Source: an uncultured Flavobacteriales bacterium (GTDB taxonomy: Bacteria; Bacteroidota; Bacteroidia; Flavobacteriales; Schleiferiaceae). Taken from it: DNA of 64,000 nt. Where the stretch lies: assembly GCA_913055685.1 (NCBI GenBank), contig CAJXKC010000002.1:62001-126000 (forward strand), read 5' to 3'. Position numbers and translations under genes: made by a program. Shown here piece by piece: positions 43,152-52,615 of the stretch (positions are counted from its first letter, which is position 1; every line of letters starts with the position of its first letter). The notes beneath the pieces are model-generated. The model was given only the letters and a program-made list of their open reading frames with translations. It did not search any database and had not been told where the DNA came from.

Positions 43152-45761
43152 TTGACCAATAGTTTAAAAAAGGAGCTTTTCGACAAGCTCGCTCAAGATT
43201 CTACTTTATTTGATTTAGTGCGGGAGCAGGCGCTCGACGGTATCTGGTACCGAGATTTAAATAATCCCGAAAAGGAATGGATTGATAATCGTTTTTGGGA
43301 GACCTTAGGTTATGATCCCGGTAGGGCAGATTTTAGTGCTCCAGCTTGGCAGGATATTATTCATCCTGAGGATAATGAGCGATTACAAGAATCCATTTCC
43401 TCATATTTAAAGGCGCCCACGGTGCCCATAGATCTAATTGGGCGTTATAACCATAAGGAAGGCTACTGGCTATGGCTTAGGTCTAGGTTAATTAGCATTA
43501 CGGATAAAGGAGGGAAGCCCCAGCGAATTTTAGCCATTCACACCGAAATTACCGCTTTAAAACGCAGTGAGCAGCTCTTGGAAAAAGCGAGTCAGGCGGC
43601 GCGAATTGGCTTCTGGGAAGTTGACTTAGATAATCAGAAAACCTTTTGGAGTAAGGTTACCCGTGAAATCCATGAGGTAAGCGATGGTTTTGATTCCAAT
43701 GTTGAGTCGGGAATTAATTTTTACGAGGAAGGTTTCAGTCGGGATAGAATTAGCGAATTGGTAGATAAAGCCATTAATAAAGGCGAACAGTTCGATGAGG
43801 AACTGCGGATCATCACCGCTACTAATTCTAAAAAATGGGTGCGAGCCATCGGTATACCCGAGCTTGACCGACAAGGGAAATGCCGGCGCTTGTACGGACT
43901 TTTTCAGGATATCGATTTTCAAGTAAATAGTCGGCAGGCTATTCGCTCCGAAAGGGAATTATACCGCCAGGTTATTGAAGGGGCCAATCTTGGGGCTTGG
44001 GAAATGAACTTCGAGAGTGAAGAGATTATTGTAAATCGTCGCTTGACCGAAATTATTGGTCACGATTTTGAACAGCTTAGGCGGATTGGCTTTGACCAGT
44101 GGTTCGATTTGATTCACAAGGAAGACCGCCCGCTATTCGATCAAAAGCTAGCGGCCTGCGTCTCCGGTGCGGACAAAGAGCTTTCGGCTGAGCTTCGCTT
44201 AGAACGGAAAAATGGCCGGTACATTTGGGTTTCGGTTAATGCTAAGGTGTTTTCTCCCGCGGATATATTTAAAGTGGAACGTCTGGTAGGCACGGTGCAA
44301 GACATCAGTCCATTCAAAGAAAAAGGGGAAATTTTAAGAACCTTTATTAGCGACAATCCTTTGGCCATGGCCATGTTGGATACTAAAATGCGCTATATCG
44401 CTTGCTCCGATAAATGGTACAGCGATTACGATATTCAAGATAAGAACATCATTGGGAAAAGTCATTATCAAGTTTTTCCCAACATTAGTGATGAATGGAA
44501 GGCCTTTCACCGCCGTTGTTTGCAGGGCGAAGTTTTAAAAACCAACGAAGACTCTTTTGAGGTTAGCCCAGGTAAGCGCATCTGGCTAAGATGGGAAATA
44601 CGGCCCTGGTACCAAGAGGATAATAAGGTAGGGGGCATGATCATGTTTACCGAGAACATTACGGAGCGAAAACTAATCGAGCAAAACTTACAAATAAGCG
44701 AGGAGGCATTTCGCGGTAATTTCGAGAACGCCGCTATTGGCATGGCCATAATTGATAAAAAAGGTTATTGGCTTAAGGTTAATGATAAGGTTTGCGAGAT
44801 AACAGGCTATCCAGCCGATGAATTAATGAAGCTAAGTTATAAGGACATTACCCATCCTGAAGATCTGAATATCGACTTAAACCTAGTCCAAGAATTAATT
44901 GAAGGTAAAAGGGATAATTACCAACTCGAAAAGCGTTATATCAAAAAGGATGGCAGCATTGCTTATGTCCTTTTAGGTGCTGCGGTGGTGCGAAACGAGC
45001 AAAATGAAGTGCTGCACTTTATCTCTCAGGTAATAGATATCAGTAAGCGTAAAAAGGCGGAAATGCGGGCGCAAGAATTACTCGATGCCACCATGGATCA
45101 TAATCAGCGTTTAAATAGTTTCGCGCATATTGTATCGCATAACTTGCGTACCCACTCGGCCGGAATCTCCAAATTATTGGATTATTTAAAGGAAGATAGT
45201 AGTGCTCAGGAGGTATTAGATTTAGCCATAGAGGCTTCCCGAAAACTGAATAATACTATCGACGACCTCAACAAGGTGGTTGAGATTCAGGGGCAAACCC
45301 AAGGTAGCTTTTATGAAATCTCGGTGATGAAGGCAATTGAGGAGGCGCAATCTGTTTTGCGAATTGGGCTTCAAAATGCTATATTAGAAATAAACACCAT
45401 TGAGCAGCCTACAATAAAAGGCCTCCAGGTTTACCTAAATAGTATTGTTTTTAACCTGATGTCCAATGCCTTAAAATATCGTGATCCCAGTCGAAGGCCG
45501 CATATTAAAATTAAAGACCGCCTTGAAAAGGATTGGTATGCTTTAAGCATAACCGACAATGGTCTGGGAATTGACTTGAAAAGGCATAAGGACCGCTTAT
45601 TTGGGATGTATAATACTTTCCATGAAAACCCTGAAGCTCGTGGCCTTGGCTTGTATTTGTTGAAAAACCAAGTAGAATCAATGGGGGGCAAGGTGGAAGT
45701 GAAAAGTGAGCTTAGTGTAGGAAGTACATTTACTATATATTTACCTTATGAAGAAAATTGA
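43152..45761 (+). CDS. cytoplasmic multi-PAS sensor histidine kinase
   Basis: An 869-residue kinase with no membrane segment. Five PAS domains follow each other (about 15-140, 145-265, 270-390, 395-515 and 525-645), several with PAC motifs. The phosphoacceptor helix has FAHIVSHNLRTHSAGI, and the HATPase has NLMSNALKY and NGLGIDLKR. The start is a TTG at 43152; a stop lies six codons upstream and no ATG is nearby. The response regulator overlaps its end by 14 nt. PAS ligands are unknown. Confidence 0.9.
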   Translation: MTNSLKKELFDKLAQDSTLFDLVREQALDGIWYRDLNNPEKEWIDNRFWETLGYDPGRADFSAPAWQDIIHPEDNERLQESISSYLKAPTVPIDLIGRYNHKEGYWLWLRSRLISITDKGGKPQRILAIHTEITALKRSEQLLEKASQAARIGFWEVDLDNQKTFWSKVTREIHEVSDGFDSNVESGINFYEEGFSRDRISELVDKAINKGEQFDEELRIITATNSKKWVRAIGIPELDRQGKCRRLYGLFQDIDFQVNSRQAIRSERELYRQVIEGANLGAWEMNFESEEIIVNRRLTEIIGHDFEQLRRIGFDQWFDLIHKEDRPLFDQKLAACVSGADKELSAELRLERKNGRYIWVSVNAKVFSPADIFKVERLVGTVQDISPFKEKGEILRTFISDNPLAMAMLDTKMRYIACSDKWYSDYDIQDKNIIGKSHYQVFPNISDEWKAFHRRCLQGEVLKTNEDSFEVSPGKRIWLRWEIRPWYQEDNKVGGMIMFTENITERKLIEQNLQISEEAFRGNFENAAIGMAIIDKKGYWLKVNDKVCEITGYPADELMKLSYKDITHPEDLNIDLNLVQELIEGKRDNYQLEKRYIKKDGSIAYVLLGAAVVRNEQNEVLHFISQVIDISKRKKAEMRAQELLDATMDHNQRLNSFAHIVSHNLRTHSAGISKLLDYLKEDSSAQEVLDLAIEASRKLNNTIDDLNKVVEIQGQTQGSFYEISVMKAIEEAQSVLRIGLQNAILEINTIEQPTIKGLQVYLNSIVFNLMSNALKYRDPSRRPHIKIKDRLEKDWYALSITDNGLGIDLKRHKDRLFGMYNTFHENPEARGLGLYLLKNQVESMGGKVEVKSELSVGSTFTIYLPYEEN

Positions 45762-46146
45762 CCTTGCTTGTATAATCGAAGATGATCCGGTTCACGTTTT
45801 TTTGACGAGAAAATTTCTGGACATGACCGGCAAGATTGAAAACATTATGATTTGCAAAAATGGTAAGGATGCTTTTGATAAGCTTCAAGCCATTATTACT
45901 GCTGGCAATCGACTTCCAGAGCTAATTCTCTTAGATTTGAACATGCCTATTTGGGATGGCTGGCAGTTTTTGGATGAATTTATTAAGGTTAAAATCGATC
46001 AAAAAATTACCATTTACATTTTAACCAGTTCGACCAATTCCGCAGATATGGAGCGCTCTGCACAGTATAATTTGCGAAGTAATTACCTAATTAAGCCCAT
46101 TACTCTAGATAAGCTTAAAGACGTGCTCGATCAGGTAACAGAGTAG
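45748..46146 (+). CDS. single-domain response regulator
   Basis: A 132-residue CheY-like receiver with the acidic pair ED/D near 10-13, phosphorylation site D63 in LILLDLNMP, the Thr/Ser in LTSSTNS and KPI near the C-terminus. No output domain. It overlaps the end of the PAS kinase by 14 nt, so it is its likely partner and works through protein-protein interaction or a phosphorelay. Confidence 0.9.
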   Translation: MKKIDLACIIEDDPVHVFLTRKFLDMTGKIENIMICKNGKDAFDKLQAIITAGNRLPELILLDLNMPIWDGWQFLDEFIKVKIDQKITIYILTSSTNSADMERSAQYNLRSNYLIKPITLDKLKDVLDQVTE

Positions 46147-46219
46147 TTCCTTTCCCTTTCCCTATCATATAATTGTGGCCCATTTTAGATTGCGGCAGCG
46201 CCCAAATTTGTGCGCTAGC

Positions 46220-46250
46220 TTCCAACCTTTCGTACCTTGCATGCATCTTG
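46220..46250 (+). promoter_or_regulatory. ECF-type promoter, copy 1
   Basis: TTCCAACC (46220-46227), 17 nt, ATCTTG (46245-46250). The same two boxes with the same 17-nt spacing occur at 48908-48938. The ATG lies 17 nt downstream. It does not resemble the housekeeping TTTG/TAnnTTTG form and has the AAC-containing -35 typical of ECF promoters. Confidence 0.7.
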
Positions 46251-46267
46251 CGTATGGACTAGGTACT

Positions 46268-46960
46268 ATGAAACGACTATTACTCTTCTTTTTGCCTTTT
46301 ATTGTAGTGGCTTGCAGTGCCGATAATGAGGCCTTAAAGCAACCCACCAATATTTCTTTTAAAATGGACATAAATCGCAGTCCGACTAAAGGAGGAAGCC
46401 TGGTATTTGATGATGGCTATTTAATATTATCGCGTTTCACTTTTGATGGTGAACGTATCCAAGGGGGTGATAATTATTTTGATCGTCGCTTTGAGAGTGG
46501 CCTAGTGGTTCCCTTTGATGCCGAATTAGGGATTTACGACTTGGACTTCGATGTTCCTCAAGGAAATTACTCCAGAATTGAAGTGGAGTTCGAAATTGAG
46601 TATAAGTCGGAAGACGAAGATGAAATAAGCCTAGAGGTTCGCGGTAATTACACCAATTCGGATGGTCTTAGTTACCCCATCGTACTGCAGCTCGAGGAAC
46701 TTAAAATATTTGGAGTCAATGCCCGCAATGGCGAAGGAGGTACGGAGGTGATTTTAGTTTCGGATCGTCAGAGTATTGGCACCATCGAGCTAAATCCCGT
46801 CCACTGGTTTGCCGGGGTGAGTATCGAAGATTTAGACGAGGCAGAGTTAGTAAATTATCAAGGAGTGCAGACCATCCTTATTAATGAAGATGAAAATAGC
46901 GATATCCTGGATGAGGTCGAAGATAAGGTAGATGAATTACTAGACTTAGTCATACTCTGA
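46268..46960 (+). CDS. lipoprotein, DUF4382-like, first gene of the ECF module
   Basis: I start at the ATG at 46268 (MKRLLLFFLPFIVVACSAD), giving a 230-residue lipoprotein with lipobox VVAC. The body has beta strands with the pattern GNYSRIEVEFEIEYK and LEVRGNYTNSDG, shared with the lipoprotein at 48979, and an acidic C-terminus. The pattern resembles DUF4382-type lipoproteins of Bacteroidota, a tentative match. The last base of its TGA is the A of the sigma factor ATG. Confidence 0.75.
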   Translation: MKRLLLFFLPFIVVACSADNEALKQPTNISFKMDINRSPTKGGSLVFDDGYLILSRFTFDGERIQGGDNYFDRRFESGLVVPFDAELGIYDLDFDVPQGNYSRIEVEFEIEYKSEDEDEISLEVRGNYTNSDGLSYPIVLQLEELKIFGVNARNGEGGTEVILVSDRQSIGTIELNPVHWFAGVSIEDLDEAELVNYQGVQTILINEDENSDILDEVEDKVDELLDLVIL

Positions 46961-47511
46961 TGACCCTACAAGAGCTTCAAAAATTGCCCGATGAGGAATT
47001 GATAGCCGGATGTCTAAAGGACAAACGCATCTATCAAGAGGCTTTATACCGCAAGTTTGCGGATAAAATGTATCGCGTGGCCTGGACCTATGCGAAAGAC
47101 GACGATGAGGCCTGCGATATTCTGCAGGATGGCTTTATAAATGTATTTCGAAACCTTAAGCGATTTAAGCAGGAGGGTTCCTTTGAAGGTTGGATCCGCC
47201 GCATAATCGTAAACAAAGCTTTAGAACATTATCGCGCCAAGCGTCGCAAGGAAGAAGTTATTGAAGAGTATAATCAAGACCGCGATTTAAGTGTCGATAA
47301 TGTCTTAGCACAGCTTAACGCTGATGAGATAATTCGCCAGGTTAACAGCCTGCCCGAAAAGGCAGCCATGGTGTTAAAATTATACGCCATAGAAGGTTAT
47401 GCGCATCAGGAAATAGCCGATTTAATGGGTATAAGTGAAGGCACCTCTAAATCGCAATTGAACCGTGCCCGCGGATTATTAAAGGAAAAGCTGAACAAGT
47501 TAAATGGCTAA
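46960..47511 (+). CDS. ECF RNA polymerase sigma factor
   Basis: A 183-residue sigma-70 family factor. Region 2 (about 20-95) has EACDILQDGFINVFRNL and FEGWIRRIIVNKALEHYR; region 4 (about 120-180) has LPEKAAMVLKLYAIEGYAHQ and EIADLMGISEGTSKSQLNRA. It lacks a C-terminal SnoaL-type domain. It overlaps the upstream lipoprotein stop by one base and the next gene by 8 nt. It probably reads the two matching promoters at 46220 and 48908, giving autoregulation. Confidence 0.93.
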   Translation: MTLQELQKLPDEELIAGCLKDKRIYQEALYRKFADKMYRVAWTYAKDDDEACDILQDGFINVFRNLKRFKQEGSFEGWIRRIIVNKALEHYRAKRRKEEVIEEYNQDRDLSVDNVLAQLNADEIIRQVNSLPEKAAMVLKLYAIEGYAHQEIADLMGISEGTSKSQLNRARGLLKEKLNKLNG

Positions 47512-48883
47512 AAAGGGTCAACATATCGATGATCAAATAAAGGCCAGCTTCGATCAAGCTAGTCCTAAGCCACCGCGTGATTTGTGGTCCGACTTGAGCA
47601 GCTCTCTGGATGATGACAGCTTAGATCAAGATTTAAAAAAGGCTTTCGAAGGAACTAATTTGAAAGCGCCACAAAACGTTTGGACTCAGCTTAACCAACA
47701 ATTAACCATCGACCGGGCTTGGAACCGCATTAGACGAAGGTTAAATTATGCTAGCGCTCTATTCTGGATTAGAAGAGTGGCTTTAATAGTTTTACCACTG
47801 GCACTACTTTGGTTTTTATATCCCAATTCAGAGGAATACCATATTCCTGAAGCTAATAGCGATGCAGCTAAGCAAGAAATAGCAAAGCCACAAGCCTTGG
47901 AAACCGAAAATAACCAAGGGCCCGCTTCCAAAAACCCGAAAGAGACTGGTTCATCTCCGTCGACCGAGACTAAAAATAGACCAGCAAAGGGTATAGCTAG
48001 CGATGACCAGGGAAACTTAGCCGCTAGTCCCGCACTTATTAATAAGGAGACTCCAACAGTTGAAGGTGCGGCCGCTCAAGAAAAAGAAGCTCAGCCTCAA
48101 TTTAAAGATCAAGAGCCGCCGCCATTATTGACGCAAGCACAAGATTCGGTGTATTATGCTTTAAAGAATTTGGAAGCTAAAGGCTGGCATTCATGGCTTA
48201 TGGGACCTTGGTCTGCAAAATTAAGAGAGCAATTTATCTTACAGCCGCTTGGCGAAAAACCGGTAGCTTATCCTAAGGAAAGCAAAGCTTGGCAAATTGG
48301 AATACGCTTGCATTACGACCGAATCGGTATTTACAACACAATTTATCGCCTAGCTAATGATGCGAACAGCCTAGTGGCGGGTCGGAGTACTTATGGGCTT
48401 AATTATGAGCTTTATAGCTCTTATGCCTTTAATGATCGGTCAAGTTTGGAATTTGGCTTTAGCTGGGATGAGCAATTAAGCCAATCTTATAATCGTTTTG
48501 GCGAGGGGCAGTTTTTAAGTGAGGGCTATGACTTCTCTTTCAGTCTGTATTCCTTAGTCTATCAGCATCGTTTTAATTTTGAAGGGAAGTGGATTCCCAG
48601 TCTTGAATTAGCGGCCGGACCCTATTTTGCGGAGTTAAAGAAGGTTAGTTTTAAAAGTGATTTAGGAGCGGAAGATCTCAGCAGTCTATATACCAATCGA
48701 TATGGCGCTATTCTGCGTGTAGGCCAAAGCTTCAATGCGGGTGATTTTAATTTTGCCTATGGCATCCAAGGTCAGTTTAGCATCAATAATTTCCATCAGG
48801 GTAACTCGCGATTACCAGCGGCTTTTAATGAAAGTAGCAGCAGTAGGCTAGGCTTTTACTTGGGAATGGCCTACCGTTTTTAG
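47504..48883 (+). CDS. putative anti-sigma factor fused to an outer-membrane beta-barrel
   Basis: A 459-residue protein: cytoplasmic residues 1-80, a membrane segment (about 85-107, LIVLPLALLWFLYP), a long P/E/Q/K-rich linker (about 110-225), and a beta-rich region ending GFYLGMAYRF with a terminal aromatic. The N-terminus contains a 24-residue repeat (12-35 and 44-67), both with K.(S/A)F, K.P and W..L. This suggests an inner-membrane anti-sigma factor tethered to an outer-membrane barrel. Position overlapping the sigma gene by 8 nt supports the anti-sigma reading; no experiment is known to me. Confidence 0.75.
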   Translation: MAKKGQHIDDQIKASFDQASPKPPRDLWSDLSSSLDDDSLDQDLKKAFEGTNLKAPQNVWTQLNQQLTIDRAWNRIRRRLNYASALFWIRRVALIVLPLALLWFLYPNSEEYHIPEANSDAAKQEIAKPQALETENNQGPASKNPKETGSSPSTETKNRPAKGIASDDQGNLAASPALINKETPTVEGAAAQEKEAQPQFKDQEPPPLLTQAQDSVYYALKNLEAKGWHSWLMGPWSAKLREQFILQPLGEKPVAYPKESKAWQIGIRLHYDRIGIYNTIYRLANDANSLVAGRSTYGLNYELYSSYAFNDRSSLEFGFSWDEQLSQSYNRFGEGQFLSEGYDFSFSLYSLVYQHRFNFEGKWIPSLELAAGPYFAELKKVSFKSDLGAEDLSSLYTNRYGAILRVGQSFNAGDFNFAYGIQGQFSINNFHQGNSRLPAAFNESSSSRLGFYLGMAYRF

Positions 48884-48907
48884 GCTCTCAATTTTTCTGC
48901 ATTAGTT

Positions 48908-48938
48908 TTCCAACCTATTCGTATTCTCCTTCATCTTG
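48908..48938 (+). promoter_or_regulatory. ECF-type promoter, copy 2
   Basis: TTCCAACC (48908-48915), 17 nt, ATCTTG (48933-48938), matching 46220-46250 exactly in both boxes and spacing. The ATG of the second lipoprotein lies 40 nt downstream. Confidence 0.7.
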
Positions 48939-48978
48939 GATATAAAGAGCTCTACTATTACTATTAAAAATTAATCAA

Positions 48979-49614
48979 ATGAAAAATACATCCCTCGTTT
49001 TAGCAGCACTAATTAGCCTAGGCCTATTAAGCTGTTCTAAAGAAGAAACACAAAGTGAAGGCGGCTACCAAATTAGAATTGGAGAGTCCCTTGCCAAGAA
49101 AGGTAGCGCAATTCAGGTGAATTCGGCAATCGCTTATTTGGAAGAAGTGGAATTGGAGCGTGAATTCGAAAACGATTCCAATGAGGTGGAAATTGATATT
49201 GAAGGTCGTTTCACCGTAGATCTATTGACCGGTAATTCTAATCCGGCAATACCCAGTGCCAAGATTGAGCCGGGAACTTACCATGAATTGGAATTGGAGT
49301 TCGGTGATGATGACCGCTTAGCTTTTGAAATTGAAGGCGTCTACACCGATACGGCTGGCAATGCCATTAATTTTAGGCTGAGCATGATTCAAGAGTTGGA
49401 ATTCAAAATTGAGGATGAGGATAATGGTATTGTTATCCCTGCCGATTACTTTGTGACCTTAAATGTGAATTTCCCCGTTTCTACTGCTTTAGCTAGTTTG
49501 GATTGGTCTTCGGCCAGCATTAATGCCAACAATAGCATAGAAATAAACCAGCAATCGAATCCGGGTTTATTGCAAGCATTCTTGAATGCTTTGAATTTGA
49601 GTGTAGATGATTAA
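48979..49614 (+). CDS. lipoprotein, DUF4382-like, paralog of 46268
   Basis: A 211-residue lipoprotein (MKNTSLVLAALISLGLLSC, C19). GTYHELELEFGDDDRLAFEI and EGVYTDTAGNAINFRL correspond to the GNYSRIEVEFEIEYK and RGNYTNSDG segments of the upstream lipoprotein, so the two are paralogs. It has its own ECF-type promoter and a terminator, making it a separate transcript that is probably the main sigma target. Lipidation and export are clear; function is not. Confidence 0.8.
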   Translation: MKNTSLVLAALISLGLLSCSKEETQSEGGYQIRIGESLAKKGSAIQVNSAIAYLEEVELEREFENDSNEVEIDIEGRFTVDLLTGNSNPAIPSAKIEPGTYHELELEFGDDDRLAFEIEGVYTDTAGNAINFRLSMIQELEFKIEDEDNGIVIPADYFVTLNVNFPVSTALASLDWSSASINANNSIEINQQSNPGLLQAFLNALNLSVDD

Positions 49615-49629
49615 TTCATCCTGTAGATT

Positions 49630-49661
49630 AAAATAGCCTCCTTATTGGGGGCTATTTTTTT
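49630..49661 (+). terminator. terminator between convergent genes
   Basis: AAAATAGCCTCC (49630-49641) pairs with GGGGGCTATTTT (49647-49658) around a short loop and runs into T residues. It closes the ECF module and overlaps the end of the minus-strand gene at 49652. Confidence 0.85.
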
Positions 49662-50095
49662 ACCTCTTGCCCAAAAATTCGGGTCATTAGGAACTCGCCC
49701 GGATTAGACCATAGGGCTTTCCCTTCAGAAATGAGCGCATCACCAATTTCGACCGTTGAGCCCCAAATACTTTGCAGGCTTAATTCACGCTCATCCAAAT
49801 TACCGTTCCAATCTTTGGCTTTATTTTCTACTTGCTGGCAATCGGCTTTGCAGTCGCAGGTGCTTTCTGAATAGACCTTTATCTGCATCGACTCGCCTAA
49901 AAGACTTTGCAGGTCATTCCTTACCATTTGTTCGGCCGAATTTTGCCCAAAATCAAGGCCATTGAATACCACTCTCGCTTTAAAGGTTTGATACTCATCA
50001 CTGCTCACGCAGAAAAAGTATTCCGCAACCTGAGCCTTGAGGCTTATGCTGAAAAAAAGCAAGCATATAAGGTAAAAGCGACTAAGGGTTTTCAT
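49652..50095 (-). CDS. secreted hypothetical protein
   Basis: A 147-residue protein with a signal peptide (1-21, ending SLKAQ). The mature part has four cysteines, three close together in ESTCDCKADCQQ and one near the N-terminus (FFCVSSDEY), which could form disulfides. No family recognised. It stands alone, convergent with the ECF-controlled lipoprotein. Confidence 0.6.
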   Translation of the reverse strand: MKTLSRFYLICLLFFSISLKAQVAEYFFCVSSDEYQTFKARVVFNGLDFGQNSAEQMVRNDLQSLLGESMQIKVYSESTCDCKADCQQVENKAKDWNGNLDERELSLQSIWGSTVEIGDALISEGKALWSNPGEFLMTRIFGQEVKK

Positions 50096-50269
50096 TGTAG
50101 AGCGAAAGATAAGGCAATTTCTTGGACTCTTTTTTAATGCTGAGCTTTAAAAGAGTGAAATTTTTAGTACTGATTTACAGATATTTAAGTTATTGAATGC
50201 ACTTTTCTAAGGAATTTGAAATCCAAAACTTTGCTGAGCTCGTAACTATAACTGACCAAGAAGAACATC

Positions 50270-52615
50270 ATGCAAAGTAAGTATCGTTTTTATTTCGTTT
50301 TAATCCTCGCTCTAAACACGCTTATTCTCGGGGCGCAGGAGATTAGTATTCTCAATCCGCGTTATTACGATGCCGGTAAGAATGGCTTAAGCTTTAAAGC
50401 GGCAGCGACTATTTCAGAAAGTGACTTTATACCAATCGATGAATCGGAAACCTATGTAGGCTTTACCGACCATCAATACTGGCTGCGTTTCGATTTAAGG
50501 AATAATACAAACAAACAGCAAGATTACTTCCTGGGTACTGCCAGGCCAGTTACAGATTCGGCTGAACTTTTTTACCGTGCGAATGGCGATTGGCAAACTT
50601 ATTTAAGTGGCGATTTAATGCCTTTTGAGGACCGTTCTTTAAATCACCGTGAAACGGTATTTCCGGTAAAATTAGAAGCAGGAGAGAGTATTAGCTATTA
50701 TTTGAAATTGCGCTCCGACGGCGAGACTCTCGATATAGGACTAGAGCTAATGAGTGCTCAGGAGTTCCTTGATTTCAATTACCGCCAGATGCTGTTTTTA
50801 GGGCTCTTCTACGGAATTCTGATTATAAGTACCTTAATTTATTTATTCTTCTACACCAGCTTAAAGGAAAGTGCCTTTTTATTTTACGGCTTTTATGTAG
50901 CCTCGATTGCCTTATTGCAGGGTTCACTAGACGGATTAATCTACCAGTACTTTTTACCGATGGGGGGCTATTTTAATGCCCGATTCGTGCTAATTAGCGC
51001 GGCTTTTTCTAATTTCTTTCTCTTAAAATACGCGGCCAGTTTTTTAAAGGTGGCTAAGCGTAGTCCTAAGCTGTATACACTATATCGAATTTTTTACTGG
51101 GTTATTCCTGCTCTGGCTGCGATGGTGTTTGTGAGTCCAGAATTGATGACGGCAGTTTATCCATTAAGTAATGTGAATGGCCTTTTTAGTTTACTATTAA
51201 TTCTTAGCTCGGTTATTTACATCCACTTCAAGGTGCAGCGAGTAGACCGGTTCTTCCTGATTGGTATCTTTTTCTTGGTAGTTGGATTATTAGGGTTCGT
51301 GATGAACAACTTAAGTTTATTACCGAATAATTTCTGGATCGTTAATAGCGCCAAATTTGGGATTAGTCTGGAGGTCTTGTTCTTATCTCTATCAATGACC
51401 AATCTTATTGGTAAACTAAGGAGAGCCAAAGAAAAGAGTCAGGCTGAAGCCTTAAAAAAATCGGAGGAGGTATCGGCTTATAAAACCTATTTCATGTCGA
51501 ATATCTCTCATGAATTGCGTACCCCGATAAATGCAATACTCGGTTTAGCAACTGAGCAATTGGAACAACTTAAAGATGAGCAGGCCAAGGAGAATTACCG
51601 TCTTATAAAGAGTGCTTCATTTAGCCTTCTAAGCAATGTAAATGACATTCTCGATTTCGAACAAATCGAAAAGGATAAGCTAGAATTGGATAATGATCAG
51701 GTATTTAACCCGCATGAACTTATGGAAGACCTTTGTAAGTCATGGGCCTACGAAGCCAAGCGAAAAGAGCTCGGGTTCGCATGGAATATTGGCTCTAGCT
51801 TACCACGGGCCTTGCGTGGCGATGAACGTCGTTTCCGTCAAATCGTAAATAACCTGATTAGCAATGCGGTTAAGTTTACCGATAGTGGTCAGGTGCAAGT
51901 AAACTTACACTGTGAAATTAGTGATCAGGCGAAAGCCCAGTTAAAACTAAGCGTTAGCGACAGTGGCATTGGCATGGATAAAGAACAGCAGGAGCTTGTC
52001 TTCGAAAGTTTTAACCAAATGAAACTGAATAATAAACGTCGTTATGGGGGATTAGGCTTAGGTCTTACCATAGTTAAACATTTGGTACGATTATTTGATG
52101 CTACCTTAAAAGTAGAAAGCGAGCCAGGCTTAGGTACTACCGTGCGCCTATGGCTAGATTTAGATGTGGAGGCTTCGGCAATGCCAGTAAGCAAGCCAAG
52201 ATCAGAGGCTCAAGCTGGACAGCTGCAAGTTTTATTAGCAGAGGACAATGTGATGAACCAAATGATCATGAAAAAAATCCTCGGCGATCAGGAGCAAATT
52301 AAACTTGACATCGCTGGCGATGGTCAGATTGCCTTAGAAAAGCTTCAAGAGTCCAGCTACGATTTGGTACTCATGGATTTACAAATGCCTATTATGGATG
52401 GCTATGAGTGTTGTGTTGCCATTCGAAATGGCGAGGCGGGCTTAAAGCATCAAAACATGCCTATAATCGCAGTAACTGCAGATGCATTGCAGGAAACTAA
52501 AAAGCGAGTTTTAGACCTAGGGATGAACGCTTATCTCACAAAGCCGGTGCGCAAGGAGCAGTTATTAAAACAAATTTACGGCCTAAGCAGCGAGACAAAT
52601 ACCATTGCCGTTTAA
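50270..52615 (+). CDS. 7TMR-DISM hybrid sensor histidine kinase
   Basis: A 781-residue protein: signal peptide (1-22), a 7TMR-DISMED2 extracellular domain (about 25-160), seven membrane helices (about 172-380), coiled coil, HisKA with H414 in NISHELRTP, HATPase with NNLISNAVKFT and GLGLGLTIVKHL, and a C-terminal receiver with D703 in LVLMDLQMP. DISMED2 domains are thought to bind carbohydrate-like ligands. No partner regulator is adjacent; a histidine phosphotransferase elsewhere is likely. Its 3' end overlaps the next gene by 4 nt. Confidence 0.93.
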   Translation: MQSKYRFYFVLILALNTLILGAQEISILNPRYYDAGKNGLSFKAAATISESDFIPIDESETYVGFTDHQYWLRFDLRNNTNKQQDYFLGTARPVTDSAELFYRANGDWQTYLSGDLMPFEDRSLNHRETVFPVKLEAGESISYYLKLRSDGETLDIGLELMSAQEFLDFNYRQMLFLGLFYGILIISTLIYLFFYTSLKESAFLFYGFYVASIALLQGSLDGLIYQYFLPMGGYFNARFVLISAAFSNFFLLKYAASFLKVAKRSPKLYTLYRIFYWVIPALAAMVFVSPELMTAVYPLSNVNGLFSLLLILSSVIYIHFKVQRVDRFFLIGIFFLVVGLLGFVMNNLSLLPNNFWIVNSAKFGISLEVLFLSLSMTNLIGKLRRAKEKSQAEALKKSEEVSAYKTYFMSNISHELRTPINAILGLATEQLEQLKDEQAKENYRLIKSASFSLLSNVNDILDFEQIEKDKLELDNDQVFNPHELMEDLCKSWAYEAKRKELGFAWNIGSSLPRALRGDERRFRQIVNNLISNAVKFTDSGQVQVNLHCEISDQAKAQLKLSVSDSGIGMDKEQQELVFESFNQMKLNNKRRYGGLGLGLTIVKHLVRLFDATLKVESEPGLGTTVRLWLDLDVEASAMPVSKPRSEAQAGQLQVLLAEDNVMNQMIMKKILGDQEQIKLDIAGDGQIALEKLQESSYDLVLMDLQMPIMDGYECCVAIRNGEAGLKHQNMPIIAVTADALQETKKRVLDLGMNAYLTKPVRKEQLLKQIYGLSSETNTIAV

